A stretch of 64,000 bases of DNA from Oceanobacillus zhaokaii (GTDB lineage: Bacteria; Bacillota; Bacilli; Bacillales; Amphibacillaceae), in assembly GCF_003352005.1 (NCBI RefSeq), contig NZ_CP024848.1:1311001-1375000 (forward strand), read 5' to 3'. Below the pieces are notes generated by a model. That model ran no database searches, was not told where the DNA came from, and saw nothing but the letters and a program-made list of their open reading frames with translations. Position numbers and translations under genes: made by a program. Each line of letters opens with the position of its first letter. The first letter of the stretch is position 1. This document shows, one piece after another, positions 9,550-18,216 of the stretch.

Positions 9550-10665
9550 TTGGCAATTTCAATCAAGCAATTAAAGCTTAGAAAACTAAGAATGAATTTA
9601 AAGCATCCCTTTTCAACGAGCTTTGGTACAATTCAGAAGAAGGAATTCTTCATCACGGAAGCAATTGATGTACATGGAAACCATGGATACGGTGAATCTG
9701 TTGCCTTTTCGTCACCATGGTATACAGAAGAAACAGTAGCAACGAATCAGCATGTGATGGAGGATTTTTTAATACCAATATTACAGGAAAACAAACTTCA
9801 TCATCCCGATGAAGTATCCAAGCTATTTAAACCGATTAAAGGAAATAATATGGCAAAGGCAGCACTTGAAGGAGCAATCTGGGACCTTTATGCAAAACAG
9901 AAAAATATTTCTTTAGCGGAAGCATTAGGTGGGAAAAAAAGACAAATTGAAGTTGGTATTAGTATTGGTATTCAGTCAACTGTAAATGAGTTAATCGAAA
10001 TTATCTCTCAAAATGTTGAAGCAGGCTATAAACGAATCAAACTAAAAATAAAGCCAGGCTGGGATTTTGAAGTGTTACAGAAAGTACGAACGCATTTTCC
10101 AGATACGATGATTATGGCGGATGCAAATTCTGCTTATACGAGGGAAGATATTTGGCAACTGCAAAAGTTAGACGATTTTAATTTAATGATGATCGAGCAG
10201 CCATTAGCACATGATGATATCGTTGATCATGCAAAACTTCAATCTACTATACATACGCCGATTTGTTTGGATGAAAGTATTCATTCACTTGGAGATACAA
10301 GAAAAGCTTATGAGCTAGGTAGCTGTAAAATTATTAATATTAAAATAGGACGAGTTGGTGGACTTACAGAGGCAAAGAAAATTCATGATTTCTGTTTGGA
10401 ACATAATATCCCAGTCTGGTGTGGCGGAATGTTAGAATCTGGAGTTGGCCGTGCACATAATATAGCGCTTACGACTTTATCACAATTCACTTTACCTGGT
10501 GATACTGCAGGCTCATCGAATTATTGGGAGAAGGATATTATTCAGCCTGAGGTAATTGCTGAAAATGGTGTGATTCATGTTCCTGATAGTCCAGGTATTG
10601 GTTACGAGATAGATAAAAATGCACTTGATGAGTTTACAGAATGGGTGAAGGTATTTCAATTTTAG
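9550..10665 (+). CDS. Enolase-superfamily N-succinylamino acid racemase / o-succinylbenzoate synthase (MenC-like)
   Basis: 371 residues, muconate-lactonizing subgroup. The KxK acid/base pair is K164 and K166 in KLKIKPG, magnesium ligands D191, E216 (MIEQP) and D241 (CLDES), and the opposite base K265 in NIKIGRVGG. All key residues are therefore present. The family is bifunctional: NSAR racemises N-succinyl amino acids, OSBS makes o-succinylbenzoate for menaquinone. The absence of other men genes and the presence of the M20 and GNAT partners favour the racemase role. The start is TTG at 9550 with TAGGAGG 8 nt upstream. Its TAG stop lies in the edge of a dispersed repeat. Confidence 0.88.
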   Translation: MAISIKQLKLRKLRMNLKHPFSTSFGTIQKKEFFITEAIDVHGNHGYGESVAFSSPWYTEETVATNQHVMEDFLIPILQENKLHHPDEVSKLFKPIKGNNMAKAALEGAIWDLYAKQKNISLAEALGGKKRQIEVGISIGIQSTVNELIEIISQNVEAGYKRIKLKIKPGWDFEVLQKVRTHFPDTMIMADANSAYTREDIWQLQKLDDFNLMMIEQPLAHDDIVDHAKLQSTIHTPICLDESIHSLGDTRKAYELGSCKIINIKIGRVGGLTEAKKIHDFCLEHNIPVWCGGMLESGVGRAHNIALTTLSQFTLPGDTAGSSNYWEKDIIQPEVIAENGVIHVPDSPGIGYEIDKNALDEFTEWVKVFQF

Positions 10666-10749
10666 AAAGTTTAGGTGTCACCAAGCTTTTAGGTGACATC
10701 CTTAGTTGCGCTTATTCGTTAAGAAAGTATTTTTACTTTCTTACCTACC
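10663..10749 (-). repeat. Two-hairpin repeat, copy 1 (reverse orientation)
   Basis: Copy of the ~85-bp family. Reading the minus strand it has a TAAGAAAG/CTTTCTTA stem (10719-10742), the linker (ATAAG)xGCAACTAAGG and a TGTCACC/GGTGACA stem (10674-10695). The first bases coincide with the stop codon of the preceding gene. Confidence 0.8.
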
Positions 10750-10750
10750 A

Positions 10751-10793
10751 AAAAAAGAATAGATCGGGAGGGTGATTCATCCCGATCTATTCC
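10751..10793 (-). terminator. Terminator of luxS
   Basis: 13-bp perfect stem GAATAGATCGGGA/TCCCGATCTATTC (10757-10769 and 10780-10792). On the minus strand it is followed by a run of T (A run at 10750-10756 on the plus strand). Confidence 0.88.
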
Positions 10794-10800
10794 ATGAAAT

Positions 10801-11271
10801 TTAATTTTCGCCAAAAACGTCTTTCCATTCATCCTTTTTAGCAAGCATTTCACGAGCGAGTTCTTTCGCACCCTCTAAGCTGTGACTTGCAGCCCAGCCG
10901 CATTGAACTTCATTACAAGCAGGTACTTCAGTTGCAGTTAAAACATCCTCTAATGTCTTCTCAACTGTCTCTAATATTTCATTATAATTATCGTGATTAA
11001 TAACAGTTAAGTAGAATCCTGTTTGGCATCCCATTGGACTTAAATCTACAATACTATTATGATGATTGCGGATTAATTCAGCCATTAGGTGCTCGAGTGA
11101 ATGAAGTGCAGGCATTTCCATATGCTCTTTATTTGGTTGCTTAAATCGAAGGTCATATTTATGGATGACATCGCCATTTGCACCTTCTGTTACACCTGCC
11201 AAGCGAATATATGGTGCTTTAACTTTTGTATGATCAAGGTTGAAACTTTCTACATTCATTTTATTTACCAT
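10801..11271 (-). CDS. luxS: S-ribosylhomocysteine lyase (autoinducer-2 synthase)
   Basis: Cleaves S-ribosylhomocysteine to homocysteine and DPD, the AI-2 precursor, in the activated methyl cycle. Metal site HSLEH is at residues 57-61 with Cys124 in QCGWA. The catalytic Cys82 is in GCQTGFY. The length of 156 is normal. The first ATG at 11271 has GGGGTGG 7 nt upstream; a second in-frame ATG four codons on is less well placed. It stands alone with its own terminator. The neighbouring MetE-like pair and cystine importer make this a sulfur amino acid region. Confidence 0.96.
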   Translation of the reverse strand: MVNKMNVESFNLDHTKVKAPYIRLAGVTEGANGDVIHKYDLRFKQPNKEHMEMPALHSLEHLMAELIRNHHNSIVDLSPMGCQTGFYLTVINHDNYNEILETVEKTLEDVLTATEVPACNEVQCGWAASHSLEGAKELAREMLAKKDEWKDVFGEN

Positions 11272-11397
11272 TAATATTCCACCCCTAAAATCTTATTTTC
11301 TATTCAGTATAATAGTAACATATTTCGTTATAACTGTAATGACATACTGATTCATATGTGAAAGTGGTTGTCATATTAATAATGATTAGTCGAAGTT

Positions 11398-11687
11398 GAT
11401 ATAAACTGCAAACTGCGAAATAAATTAGATGATCAATGATTCTCTGGCCGGTCGTTCGAAAATACACTACGCTTTCCGCGGGGAGCTGGTGAGCCTTCTT
11501 GTGCTGTCGCCCTTCGAAGTCTCACCTAGGCTCTTCTTCCCGCAGGAGTCTTCGTGTATTTTCTCCGCTAGGATGGTGCGTTTACTTCACTTCTTCACTA
11601 CTTCCAAGGGACTCCTCGAAAATGAAGAAGCATTTTCTAACGACTGAAGGAGATACAATCAAGATTAAACCTAGTTAACAGTTTATC
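11398..11687. mobile_element. MITE-like element, copy A
   Basis: About 290 bp with imperfect terminal inverted repeats: GATATAAACTGC at the left and CAGTTTATC at the right. The G+C-rich interior carries the family core (TTTCCGCGGGGAGCTGGTGA and CCCGCAGGAGTCTTCGTG), itself partly palindromic. It has no transposase. The open frame inside it is a by-product of the G+C-rich core. Confidence 0.75.
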
Positions 11688-11713
11688 TAATTTCTGAAAT
11701 AAGCAATAGAAAG

Positions 11714-11754
11714 AAAAAACAGATTGAAACCATGATAAATCAGCTTCAATCTGT
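11714..11754 (-). terminator. Terminator of the MetE-like gene pair
   Basis: Stem ACAGATTGAA/TTCAATCTGT (11719-11728 and 11745-11754). On the minus strand it ends in a T run, 20 nt beyond the stop of the downstream MetE-like gene. Confidence 0.8.
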
Positions 11755-11773
11755 ATACTTGGTTTAGCGGTAA

Positions 11774-12877
11774 TTACCAAACTTCCTTTGCAAGGTCAAC
11801 AATATATTTTAATTTTTCCCATTGCTGTTCTTCTGTTAGCTTGTTACCATGGTGGGTCGATGCAAATCCGCATTGTGGGCTTAAGCATAATTGTTCATGT
11901 GGTACATGTTGTGCTGCATCTTTAATGCGTGCTTTAATTGCTTCTTTGTCTTCTAGCTCGCCATTTTTGGAAGTAACGACACCGAGTACAACACGAGCAC
12001 CGTCATTTGGTACATGTTCTAATGGCTTGAAATCGCCTGAACGTTCGTCATCATATTCCAGGAAGAAGCCGTCGACTTTTTCCTTTGCTAGTAATGTTGG
12101 CGCAATTAATTCATAGCTTCCTTCAAAGGCCCAAGCAGATTGATAGTTTCCTCGACAGAGGTGGGTCGTTACAATTAGATCCTCAGGTTTATCTTCTAAT
12201 ACGCCGTTAATAACACGGAGTGCAAGATCGATTAGTTGTTCTCTTGAATAAGCACTGTCTGTTAATTCGTAATCTGGTGAAGATAGACCTGCGATATATA
12301 CGTCATCCAATTGCAAGTAGCGGCAGCCTGCATCATAAAATGCTTTTAAAGCATCACGATATGCTTGAACGATGTCTTTCGCATATTCTTCAATATCAGG
12401 ATAAATCTCTTTGTTCCGGATTGTATGTTCAAATAATTGATTCGGACTCGGTATTGTTTGCTTTGCAATAGCACGATCGCCGACAATTTCTTTAAACTCG
12501 ATAAAATCTTTTACAAAAGGGTGATCCGAATTGAACGAGATTTTACCTGTATTGCGGACATGGTATCTTTCTGTTTCGACTTCATCGCTAAATGTATAGC
12601 CCAGTTCTGGAACATAGCCTTCAATTCCATTTAGATGCTCTAAAAAGTCAAGATGCCACCAAGAACGTCTAAACTCACCATCTGTAACAAGTTCTAAACC
12701 AACTTCAATTTGTTTATCAACGATACGTTTAATTTCTTGTGTTTCAACTTCACGTAATGCTTCTGCTGAAATTTTCCCTTCCTTAAATTCTGCTCTTGCC
12801 TTATGTAGATTATCTGGTCGTAATAGGCTTCCTACGTGATCTGCTTTGAATGGTGCTTTTACTAATGTTTTTGTCAT
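11774..12877 (-). CDS. MetE-like B12-independent methionine synthase family protein (YxjG/YxjH type), copy 2
   Basis: 367 residues matching the C-terminal catalytic barrel of MetE. The zinc ligands are visible: HxC in THLCRGN, Glu in FFLEYDD and Cys in SPQCGF. Residues for the N-terminal MetE domain are absent, as in YxjG/YxjH of B. subtilis. Methyl transfer to a thiol (homocysteine or a related acceptor) is the family role; the methyl donor of this short form is not settled by sequence. It is the second gene after the SAM riboswitch, 74 nt behind its near-identical twin. Part of its 3' half is almost identical to the twin at the nucleotide level, a sign of gene conversion. Confidence 0.88.
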   Translation of the reverse strand: MTKTLVKAPFKADHVGSLLRPDNLHKARAEFKEGKISAEALREVETQEIKRIVDKQIEVGLELVTDGEFRRSWWHLDFLEHLNGIEGYVPELGYTFSDEVETERYHVRNTGKISFNSDHPFVKDFIEFKEIVGDRAIAKQTIPSPNQLFEHTIRNKEIYPDIEEYAKDIVQAYRDALKAFYDAGCRYLQLDDVYIAGLSSPDYELTDSAYSREQLIDLALRVINGVLEDKPEDLIVTTHLCRGNYQSAWAFEGSYELIAPTLLAKEKVDGFFLEYDDERSGDFKPLEHVPNDGARVVLGVVTSKNGELEDKEAIKARIKDAAQHVPHEQLCLSPQCGFASTHHGNKLTEEQQWEKLKYIVDLAKEVW

Positions 12878-12951
12878 GTTAATTCCTTCTTTCGATTAAT
12901 TTTAATGTTGGGTTGCAAATGATTTTACCTGAAACGGATTAAATTGGATTA

Positions 12952-14052
12952 TCACCAAACTTCTTTCGCAAGGTCTACAATAAATTTTAATTTATCCCAT
13001 TGCTGTTCTTCTGTTAGTTTATTGCCATGATGAGTTGATGCAAATCCACATTGTGGGCTTAAGCATAGTTGTTCATGTGGTACATGTTGTGCTGCATCTT
13101 TAATGCGTGCTTTAATTGCTTCTTTATCTTCTAGCTCGCCATTTTTGGAAGTAACGACACCGAGTACAACACGAGCACCGTCATTTGGTACATGTTCTAA
13201 TGGCTTGAAATCACCTGAACGCTCGTCATCGTATTCCAAGAAGAAACCATTGACTTTTTCCTTCGCCAATAGTGTTGGAGCGATTAACTCATAGCTACCC
13301 TCAAATGCCCAGGTAGATTGATAGTTACCACGACATAAATGGGTCGTTACAACTAAATCTTCAGGCTTATCTTCCAATACACCGTTAATAACTCGAAGTG
13401 CTAAATCAATTAAATATTCTCTTGATAAGTTGCTGTCATTAAAAGGAATATCAGGTGAGCTTAGTCCAGCAATATATACATCATCTAATTGTAAATAACG
13501 GCAGCCTGCATCGTAGAAGGCATTAATTGCATCACGATATGTTTGAATGATATCCTTTGCATATTCTTCTACGTCAGGGTAAATAGCTTCATTACGAATT
13601 CCCGCATTAAATAACTGATTTGGACTTGGAATTGTTTGTTTAGCTACAGCTCTATCCCCAACGATTTCTTTAAACTCGATGAAATCCTTAATGTGAGGAT
13701 GATCTGGATTGAATGAGATTTTCCCGATATTTCGTACGTCATATTTCTCTGTTTCTACATCGACAAATTTAAAGCCATGTTCAGGCACATAACCTTCAAC
13801 GCCGTTGAGATGTTCCAAGAAATCAGTGTGCCAGAATCTACGTCTAAACTCGCCATCCGTGACAAGCTCTAAGCCGATTTCTATTTGCTTATCAACGATG
13901 CGCTTAATTTCCTCTGTCTCAATTTCCCGCAATGCTTCTGCTGAAATTTTCCCTTCATTAAATTTTGCTCTAGCTTTATGAATACTCTCTGGTCGCAGTA
14001 AGCTTCCAACATGATCTGCTCTAAATGGTGCTTTTACCAATGTCTTAGTCAT
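12952..14052 (-). CDS. MetE-like B12-independent methionine synthase family protein (YxjG/YxjH type), copy 1
   Basis: 366 residues, same architecture and same zinc ligands (THLCRGN, FLEYDD, SPQCGF) as the adjacent copy. It is the first gene after the SAM-I riboswitch, with an AGAAGGGA ribosome site before ATG 14052, so it is expected to be on when SAM is low. The tandem pair mirrors yxjG and yxjH of B. subtilis, both S-box genes, although there they are separate units and here one riboswitch serves both. The pair differs most near the N-terminal third and the region around residues 205-215. Confidence 0.88.
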   Translation of the reverse strand: MTKTLVKAPFRADHVGSLLRPESIHKARAKFNEGKISAEALREIETEEIKRIVDKQIEIGLELVTDGEFRRRFWHTDFLEHLNGVEGYVPEHGFKFVDVETEKYDVRNIGKISFNPDHPHIKDFIEFKEIVGDRAVAKQTIPSPNQLFNAGIRNEAIYPDVEEYAKDIIQTYRDAINAFYDAGCRYLQLDDVYIAGLSSPDIPFNDSNLSREYLIDLALRVINGVLEDKPEDLVVTTHLCRGNYQSTWAFEGSYELIAPTLLAKEKVNGFFLEYDDERSGDFKPLEHVPNDGARVVLGVVTSKNGELEDKEAIKARIKDAAQHVPHEQLCLSPQCGFASTHHGNKLTEEQQWDKLKFIVDLAKEVW

Positions 14053-14192
14053 TACAATCCCTTCTTTCGGTTTATTTTATGGTAATATTGCGAGTGATCT
14101 ATCTGGAAATCCAGATACTTTTTCTGCTATTGGCATGATATTGCAAATCACGCCGTCCTTTGCTAAAACTTGATCCAAGTTCGTAAATATAA

Positions 14193-14350
14193 TAAAAAAA
14201 CCTCTTCTATGAAGATAAGAAGAGGTTTAAACGCCGTGTTTAGGTTCTCTTCTTATCTTCAAGCATTACGCTTCTGGAATTGGCACAGTACTGAAACAGT
14301 CTGTTGCCGAGATATCATAGGGCCAGTCCCTCCATCTCTCTGGATAAGAA
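14193..14350 (-). promoter_or_regulatory. SAM-I (S-box) riboswitch of the MetE-like operon
   Basis: Read on the minus strand: the aptamer opens with TTCTTATCCAGAGAGATGG at 14350, has GGGACTGGCCCTATGATATC, CGGCAAC, and TGTGCCAATTCC, and closes with GAAGATAAGAA at about 14250-14260. The P1 strands are complementary. The terminator AACCTCTTCTTAT.../AGAAGAGGTT with T run is at 14193-14227 and shares sequence with the P1 3' strand through an antiterminator. SAM binding ends transcription. Gene start is about 140 nt further on. Confidence 0.95.
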
Positions 14351-14376
14351 AACTAAATATTTAATTGTTATTCCAT

Positions 14377-14405
14377 AGGTTACAGTGATTCATCGGTAAT
14401 GTCAA
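14377..14405 (-). promoter_or_regulatory. Promoter of the SAM riboswitch transcript
   Basis: TTGACA (complement of 14400-14405), 17-bp spacer and TAACCT (complement of 14377-14382). Perfect -35, weak -10, placed about 27 nt before the aptamer. Confidence 0.55.
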
Positions 14406-14610
14406 GTGAAAATAGTTATTTTTCTAAAAATTAAGGGAGATGTGATAATTTTACTGTAGTAAGGGTAAAGGAAAGTATCGGAATGAAGACTTCCTTTAGG
14501 TCAATACTAATCATTAACAATCTTACTGCAATGCCATGAGCAGAGAAATTTACATATTTTAGTCAATTGGTTATACTTGAATTTCTTAAGAAACTTTTGG
14601 AGGTTAAAAA

Positions 14611-15435
14611 ATGAAGAATAAATTAATGTTAGGTTTAACGATGTTGATTTTAACAATATTATTAGCAGCTTGTGGTTCGAATGAAAAAAATGAAGAAAGC
14701 AATACAGATAATGCTGCAGATGATTCAGCAAATTTATATGATCAAGTCATGGAAAAAGGAGTACTCACCGTTGGAACAGAGGGTGTATATGCACCATTTA
14801 GCTTCCATAATGAGAAGGATGAATTGACTGGTTATGATGTTGAAGTAATCGAAGAAGTAGCGAAACGTATGGGCGTGACAGTAGATTTTCAAGAAACACA
14901 GTGGGATTCTATGTTTGCAGGGCTGAACTCAGAGCGTTTTGACTTAATTGCAAATCAAGTTGGGATTAATGAGGAACGTTTAGCAAATTATGATTTTTCA
15001 ATTCCATATACACACTCGTCTGCGGTTGTTGTGGTACCCAAGGATAATACAGATATAACTTCCTTTGAAGATTTGGAAGGGAAGAATTCGGCACAATCTT
15101 TGACAAGTAATTACGGTGCGATTGCAGAAGAAAATGGTGCAGTTCTAGTAGGTGTAGAAGGATTGGCACAAGCAATTGAGTTAATTAAACAGGGACGTGC
15201 AGATGTAACAGTAAACGACAAGCTTGCTCTCTTGGATTACGTAAAACAAACAGGTGATGAGGAAATCAAGATCGTGGCGGAGGCAGAAGACACTTCAGAT
15301 ATGGCATTTGTCTTTAATAAAGGAAATGAAGAGTTAGTGGACGCTATCAATGAGCAATTAGAAGCAATGAAGGAAGACGGCACATTAGCACAAATCTCCG
15401 AAGAATGGTTTGGTGAAGATGTATCTACAAAGTAA
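14611..15435 (+). CDS. tcyA: L-cystine ABC transporter substrate-binding lipoprotein
   Basis: 274 residues. A lipoprotein signal peptide with lipobox LAAC (Cys at residue 21) is followed by an acidic linker and a type II amino acid binding fold ([87 protein letters not shown]). These segments match TcyA of B. subtilis closely. It delivers cystine to TcyB at the outer membrane face. First gene of tcyABC. No S-box, T-box or obvious CymR-type site was found in the 200 nt upstream. Confidence 0.9.
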   Translation: MKNKLMLGLTMLILTILLAACGSNEKNEESNTDNAADDSANLYDQVMEKGVLTVGTEGVYAPFSFHNEKDELTGYDVEVIEEVAKRMGVTVDFQETQWDSMFAGLNSERFDLIANQVGINEERLANYDFSIPYTHSSAVVVVPKDNTDITSFEDLEGKNSAQSLTSNYGAIAEENGAVLVGVEGLAQAIELIKQGRADVTVNDKLALLDYVKQTGDEEIKIVAEAEDTSDMAFVFNKGNEELVDAINEQLEAMKEDGTLAQISEEWFGEDVSTK

Positions 15436-15436
15436 T

Positions 15437-16123
15437 ATGATATATACAATCACTGCAAACACAGAGGGCTGGGAGTTATTCGTTAACTCCCTTTTACCAA
15501 TGATAACAGGCGCGATCGAGTACACTATTCCGCTTACATTAATCTCTTTCGTTCTAGGTTTGCTATTAGCATTATTAACAGCAATGATGCGCATTTCGAA
15601 ATCAAAACTATTGAATGCACCAGCGGTTGTCTATGTATCTGCAATTCGTGGCACACCACTTTTAGTGCAATTATTTATCATTTTTTACGGGTTACCAACA
15701 ATTGGTTTAACAATTGATCCATTTCCAAGTGCGATTATTGCCTTTACACTAAATGTCGGTGCATATGCATCGGAAATAATCCGCGCTTCTATTCTATCTG
15801 TACCAAAAGGGCAATGGGAAGCAGCCATGACGATTGGCATGTCAAGAACAACGGCACTACGAAGAATTGTTTTACCACAGGCAGCAAGGGTTTCTGTGCC
15901 ACCGTTATCGAATTCCTTTATTAGCTTAGTTAAAGATACCTCACTTGCATCGCTCATTCTAGTAACAGAGTTATTCCGGAAGGCACAGGAAATCGCTGCA
16001 AGAACATATGACTTTTTGTTATTATATGTAGAAGCTGCACTTATTTATTGGCTAATTTGTTTTATTCTATCACTAGTACAAACCGTAATTGAAAGGCGAC
16101 TTGACCGTTATGTTGCTAAATAA
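15437..16123 (+). CDS. tcyB: L-cystine ABC transporter permease
   Basis: About 228 residues with five membrane helices of the HisM/GlnP family and the [22 protein letters not shown] coupling motif (about residues 130-151). The start is uncertain. The ATG at 15437 directly follows the tcyA stop and would rely on coupling. An ATG at 15419 and a GTG at 15410 in the same frame lie inside tcyA. No candidate has a strong ribosome site. It is part of the tcyABC operon. Confidence 0.88.
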   Translation: MIYTITANTEGWELFVNSLLPMITGAIEYTIPLTLISFVLGLLLALLTAMMRISKSKLLNAPAVVYVSAIRGTPLLVQLFIIFYGLPTIGLTIDPFPSAIIAFTLNVGAYASEIIRASILSVPKGQWEAAMTIGMSRTTALRRIVLPQAARVSVPPLSNSFISLVKDTSLASLILVTELFRKAQEIAARTYDFLLLYVEAALIYWLICFILSLVQTVIERRLDRYVAK

Positions 16124-16134
16124 GGAGGGAAATA

Positions 16135-16887
16135 GTGGTGTTTTTATCAATTAAAGGTTTAGCTAAATCTTTCGGATCCAATGAAGTTTTAAAGAACATT
16201 GACGTTAACATTGAAAAAGGAAAAGTATTATCCATAATTGGCCCATCCGGTTCAGGTAAAACAACATTACTTCGTTGCTTGAACTCTCTAGAAGAGCCAG
16301 ATAAAGGAATCTTTACATTTAATGACGGATTGACACTTGATTTTGAAAAGAAAATTAGCAAACAAGAGATATTAAAGCTAAGACAAAAATCTGGAATGGT
16401 ATTTCAGTCATATAATCTTTTTCCACATAAGACGGCGTTTGAAAACGTGACAGAAGGACCGCTTATTGTTCAGAAACGTAAAAAAGCAGAAGTGAAGGAA
16501 TTAGCGGAAGGATTATTAGAAAAAGTTGGACTGAAGGATAAAATGGATTTATATCCTCATCAGTTATCTGGTGGACAGCAGCAACGTGTTGGAATTGCAA
16601 GGGCACTAGCTATGGAACCAGAGCTGATGCTGTTTGATGAACCTACTTCCGCGTTAGACCCGGAATTAATCGGCGAAGTACTAACTGTAATCAAGGATCT
16701 TGCAAGAGATAACTGGACTATGGTTATCGTTACACATGAACTGCAATTTGCTGGGGAAGTATCAGATGAGGTTCTATTTATGGATGGTGGTTATATTGTA
16801 GAACAAGGATCTCCAGAACAAGTTCTTAAATCACCGAAAGAAGTGCGTACACAGCAATTTCTGCAACGGATATTGAATCCTGCATAA
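16135..16887 (+). CDS. tcyC: L-cystine ABC transporter ATP-binding protein
   Basis: 250 residues. Walker [10 protein letters not shown] (about 35-43), signature LSGGQQQR, Walker B LMLFDEP, D-loop SALDPE and H-loop VTHEL. It energises cystine uptake with TcyAB. The GTG at 16135 has AAGGAGG 6-7 nt upstream; a second GTG follows at once. It ends at a clear terminator, closing the operon. Confidence 0.92.
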   Translation: MVFLSIKGLAKSFGSNEVLKNIDVNIEKGKVLSIIGPSGSGKTTLLRCLNSLEEPDKGIFTFNDGLTLDFEKKISKQEILKLRQKSGMVFQSYNLFPHKTAFENVTEGPLIVQKRKKAEVKELAEGLLEKVGLKDKMDLYPHQLSGGQQQRVGIARALAMEPELMLFDEPTSALDPELIGEVLTVIKDLARDNWTMVIVTHELQFAGEVSDEVLFMDGGYIVEQGSPEQVLKSPKEVRTQQFLQRILNPA

Positions 16888-16897
16888 GTTATTATTT

Positions 16898-16936
16898 ATC
16901 CAGTTCTCAACTATAGTGAGAACTGGTTTTTTAATG
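16898..16936 (+). terminator. Terminator of tcyABC
   Basis: Stem CCAGTTCTCA/TGAGAACTGG with loop CTATAG, followed by TTTTTT. Confidence 0.9.
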
Positions 16937-17127
16937 TATCGGAAAATATAAAATCATCGTTACAGATGCTGCTATCTAGAAATTATTTAAGTGTCATTTT
17001 GTTGTATTATTTCTGCTGCATAAGTGAAACTAAGCAATTCGCCAAAACCTATAGAGAATGCCAGATATTCTGACATGATGGGGGCGAAAAATTCCTCCAG
17101 ATATAAAAATTTAAACAGTATTTAAAT

Positions 17128-17178
17128 ATGACCTCACTTTCATTTAACTTTCGGCAGATAGAATGAAAATGTGGTCAT
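17128..17178. repeat. 17-bp imperfect inverted repeat before the membrane protein gene
   Basis: Left arm at 17128-17144 (ATGACCTCACTTTCATT) and right arm at 17162-17178 (AATGAAAATGTGGTCAT) match at 15 of 17 positions across a 17-nt spacer. It lies 37 nt before the ATG at 17215. It may be an operator or an RNA hairpin. The rest of the 16937-17214 gap holds only a degraded piece of the two-hairpin repeat near 17017-17055. Confidence 0.5.
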
Positions 17179-17214
17179 TTGAACTCTATAATTAAAAATT
17201 TGGAGGTAATATTT

Positions 17215-17874
17215 ATGCAGAAGGAAAATATCAATAAAGTATCAGCAACTAAAAGAATGAATTTCTTTGAACGCTTTACAAAATCATCTGTATGGCCTGC
17301 ATACATTGGCTGTTTATTTGCTTTTATGTATGCGGTTTTCGTACGGTTTTATCATGCCGCTGGTGGAACAATTGGTATGCCATTTAAAATGGATGATCCC
17401 GCACTACTTAATATGGCAAGTTACATCGCAGGTCTCGCTATTATGTTTTGCGGTTTTGTGTTGATTGCACTTATAAAACCTTGGAGCATAATTATTCCAC
17501 TAAAGATTCCGTTGATTGGTGGAACAAAGATTCATCCACTTATTTTACTCGTTCCTACGCTCATTGCAACAGCTTTTTTGCTTACGCATGGAGTGAGTGG
17601 GATGATTACAAAAGCGCTCCTGTTAGGCGATGTTATTACAATCGATTTCCCTGCGTTTGCAGAAGTAGATGTTCAGAAACTTGCTTTATGGGACTTACTA
17701 TTTTACGAACCTTGGTTTATTTTTATGGGTATTATGGCAGGTTTAACTGCGGCTCATTATGCACAAGCCTCAGGAGTTCGACAATCTACATTTAGGTGGG
17801 GTACAGTTCTTTACTTGATTATTGTTTTCCTCATATCCACGCTTGTTACATCATCTATTATTTTTGGTAGTTAA
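17215..17874 (+). CDS. Multi-pass membrane protein, unknown function
   Basis: 219 residues with about five membrane helices (near 28-48, 68-88, 103-126, 160-180, 193-215). The segment KPWSIIIPLKIPLIGGTKIHP followed by VPT...LTHGVSG resembles a segment of the larger membrane protein encoded at 20350 (QKWGEVFPNWFPLFGGKRVP then IPA...LTSAGF). This suggests they share a domain. GGAGG at 17202-17206 supports the ATG at 17215 over an upstream ATG. The last codons and TAA stop (GGTAGTTAA) coincide with the edge of a dispersed repeat. It lies upstream of a two-component system. I do not know its function. Confidence 0.75.
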   Translation: MQKENINKVSATKRMNFFERFTKSSVWPAYIGCLFAFMYAVFVRFYHAAGGTIGMPFKMDDPALLNMASYIAGLAIMFCGFVLIALIKPWSIIIPLKIPLIGGTKIHPLILLVPTLIATAFLLTHGVSGMITKALLLGDVITIDFPAFAEVDVQKLALWDLLFYEPWFIFMGIMAGLTAAHYAQASGVRQSTFRWGTVLYLIIVFLISTLVTSSIIFGS

Positions 17875-17952
17875 GAAAGTATATTAACTTTCTTACTACA
17901 TAAGTGCAACTAAGGTCGTCACCGAAAGTCTTGGTGACAACCAAGTTTTCTA
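17866..17952 (+). repeat. Two-hairpin repeat, copy 2
   Basis: GTAGTTAAGAAAG/CTTTCTTACTAC stem, the linker ATAAGTGCAACTAAGG, a GTCACC/GGTGAC stem and the end ACCAAGTTTTCTAAA. It overlaps the last codons and stop of the preceding gene. Apart from this and the hairpin at 18149, the gap to 18217 shows nothing recognisable. Confidence 0.85.
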
Positions 17953-18148
17953 AACTTTACTGATAAAATCAGCTTTAAAATTTGAAGTGGATGGACAAAG
18001 CAATTGCAGGTTTCCGTAACGTCTCTTATAATATAATTAATTGAAAATTCATTAATTTAGAATACCTTTTATTTTCTTAGGTATAACTGCAACTGACTCT
18101 AAGACCCTTAAATCAAAGAATGCCGAGTAATTCAAGAGTTGTAATTAA

Positions 18149-18184
18149 AAATCGGGCAGAACCTCAAAAGCCCGATTCTTTTAA
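18149..18184 (+). terminator. Terminator-like hairpin upstream of the response regulator
   Basis: Stem AATCGGGC/GCCCGATT (18150-18157 and 18170-18177) followed by CTTTTAATTT. It lies only 33 nt before the response regulator start and 275 nt after the preceding stop. It may end read-through from upstream or act as an attenuator in the leader of the two-component operon. Confidence 0.6.
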
Positions 18185-18216
18185 TTTCCAATCAGTATGA
18201 ATGAGGAGGCCTGTTG

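Noticed and set aside
9550..10665. menC of a menaquinone operon
   Set aside because: No other men gene is adjacent, and the GNAT and M20 partners fit the racemase pathway better; dual activity remains possible.
11429..11647. Open frame in MITE copy A and its counterpart at 56785-57027
   Set aside because: Both read through the same G+C-rich repeat core; copies B, C and D do not keep the frame, so it is not coding.
17266..17795. Alternative frames in the 17215 membrane gene
   Set aside because: They overlap a frame with a good ribosome site and clear membrane helices; the alternatives have neither.
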